A DNA stretch of 6,198 nucleotides from Acidimicrobiia bacterium (GTDB taxonomy: Bacteria; Actinomycetota; Acidimicrobiia; IMCC26256; JAENVU01). The notes under the pieces were generated by a model that was given only the letters and a program-made list of their open reading frames with translations, searched no databases and was not told the DNA's origin. The DNA is taken from the NCBI GenBank assembly GCA_016650415.1, contig JAENVU010000028.1, positions 1 to 6,198 of the forward strand. The letters are read 5' to 3'. Positions 5,801 to 6,198 of the stretch are shown here, piece after piece (positions within the stretch are counted from its first letter, which is position 1; every line of letters begins with the position of its first letter). Made by a program: the position numbers and the translations under genes.

Positions 5801-6198
5801 TGAAGATCGATTCTGGCGATACCGCCTGGGTCATTGTGTCCGCGGCGCTGGTGATGTTCATGACGCCGGGGTTGGCGTTGTTCTACGGCGGCATGGTGCG
5901 GACCAAGAACGTGCTCGGGATGCTGGTGCAGAACTTCTTTGCATTGGGCCTGGTCAGCGTCCTGTGGGCGGTGGTCGGCTACTCACTGGCCTTCGGCGGC
6001 ACCGGCGCCTGGATCGGGAACTTCGATTTCTTCGGGTTGCACCACGCGGCGAAGGAGGTCGCCCCGGGACTGGAGCTGACGATCCCGCCGTTGACGTTCA
6101 TGTCGTACCAGATGATGTTCGCGGTGATCACGCCGGCGCTCATCACGGGGGCCATCGCCGATCGCATGCGCTTCTCGGCGTGGGTCTGGTTCATGGGC
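5800..6198 (+). CDS. amt: Ammonium transporter (Amt/MEP/Rh family), N-terminal part
   Basis: This is an integral inner-membrane channel that conducts ammonium into the cell, usually as a trimer controlled by the PII protein GlnK. The 133 codons seen here have no stop before the right edge; the family is usually 400-500 residues with about 11 membrane helices. Visible hydrophobic helices lie near residues 9-28, 44-64 and 97-117, and a fourth begins near 124. Signature text includes TPGLALFYGGMVRTKNVL (22-39), VVGYSLAFGG (58-67) and MMFAVITPALITGAIADRMR (105-124). The Phe of YQMMF (residue 107) aligns with the outer pore-gate Phe107 of E. coli AmtB. The twin pore histidines and the C-terminal GlnK-contact region lie beyond the window. 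There is no long cleavable signal peptide: the first helix follows a seven-residue polar lead (VKIDSGD). It starts 78 bases after the c-di-GMP gene, with its own ribosome-binding site inside an inverted repeat. Confidence 0.95.
   Translation, partial: MKIDSGDTAWVIVSAALVMFMTPGLALFYGGMVRTKNVLGMLVQNFFALGLVSVLWAVVGYSLAFGGTGAWIGNFDFFGLHHAAKEVAPGLELTIPPLTFMSYQMMFAVITPALITGAIADRMRFSAWVWFMG

Noticed and set aside
5979..6194. 71-codon minus-strand open frame within amt
   Set aside because: It is antisense to clear Amt membrane-helix sequence and has no start signal or family resemblance.

Overview
The window is a 6.2 kb piece of a GC-rich chromosome with a strong C/G preference at third codon positions and frequent GTG starts. 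Together with an HNH nuclease tail of the kind common in Actinobacteria, an actinobacterial-type hypothetical protein and a very large PAS/GAF/GGDEF/EAL protein, this suggests an actinobacterium, perhaps of the Acidimicrobiia (Ilumatobacter-like). That placement is inferred from composition and gene style only.

Layout from left to right. Positions 2-145 (+) hold the last 47 residues of an HNH endonuclease-like protein. A gap of about 108 bases follows, containing a small perfect hairpin. Positions 254-532 (-) probably encode a 92-residue protein of unknown function. Positions 548-1033 (+) encode a 161-residue conserved hypothetical protein. After 47 bases with a strong Shine-Dalgarno sequence comes the dominant gene, 1081-5721 (+), encoding about 1546 residues. 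It has six PAS-like domains, two GAF domains, a GGDEF domain and an EAL domain, and should make and/or degrade cyclic di-GMP in response to signals sensed by its eight N-terminal domains. A 78-base intergenic stretch contains a 9-bp direct repeat and a perfect 8-bp inverted repeat covering the start region of the next gene. That gene, 5800-6198 (+), is the first third of an Amt-family ammonium transporter and runs off the right edge.

The 548-1033 gene and the large c-di-GMP gene may be co-transcribed. The transporter probably has its own control, given the repeat structures in front of it. A link between second-messenger turnover and ammonium uptake is possible from adjacency but not shown by the sequence.

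Most points worth a second look are local: the start of the large gene (a good Shine-Dalgarno and ATG lie one frame off from the long reading frame), the hairpin over the amt ribosome-binding site, and the head-to-head pair of start codons near 540. I saw no phage, CRISPR, transposon or tRNA/rRNA sequence, and no clear sign of an undescribed multi-gene system.
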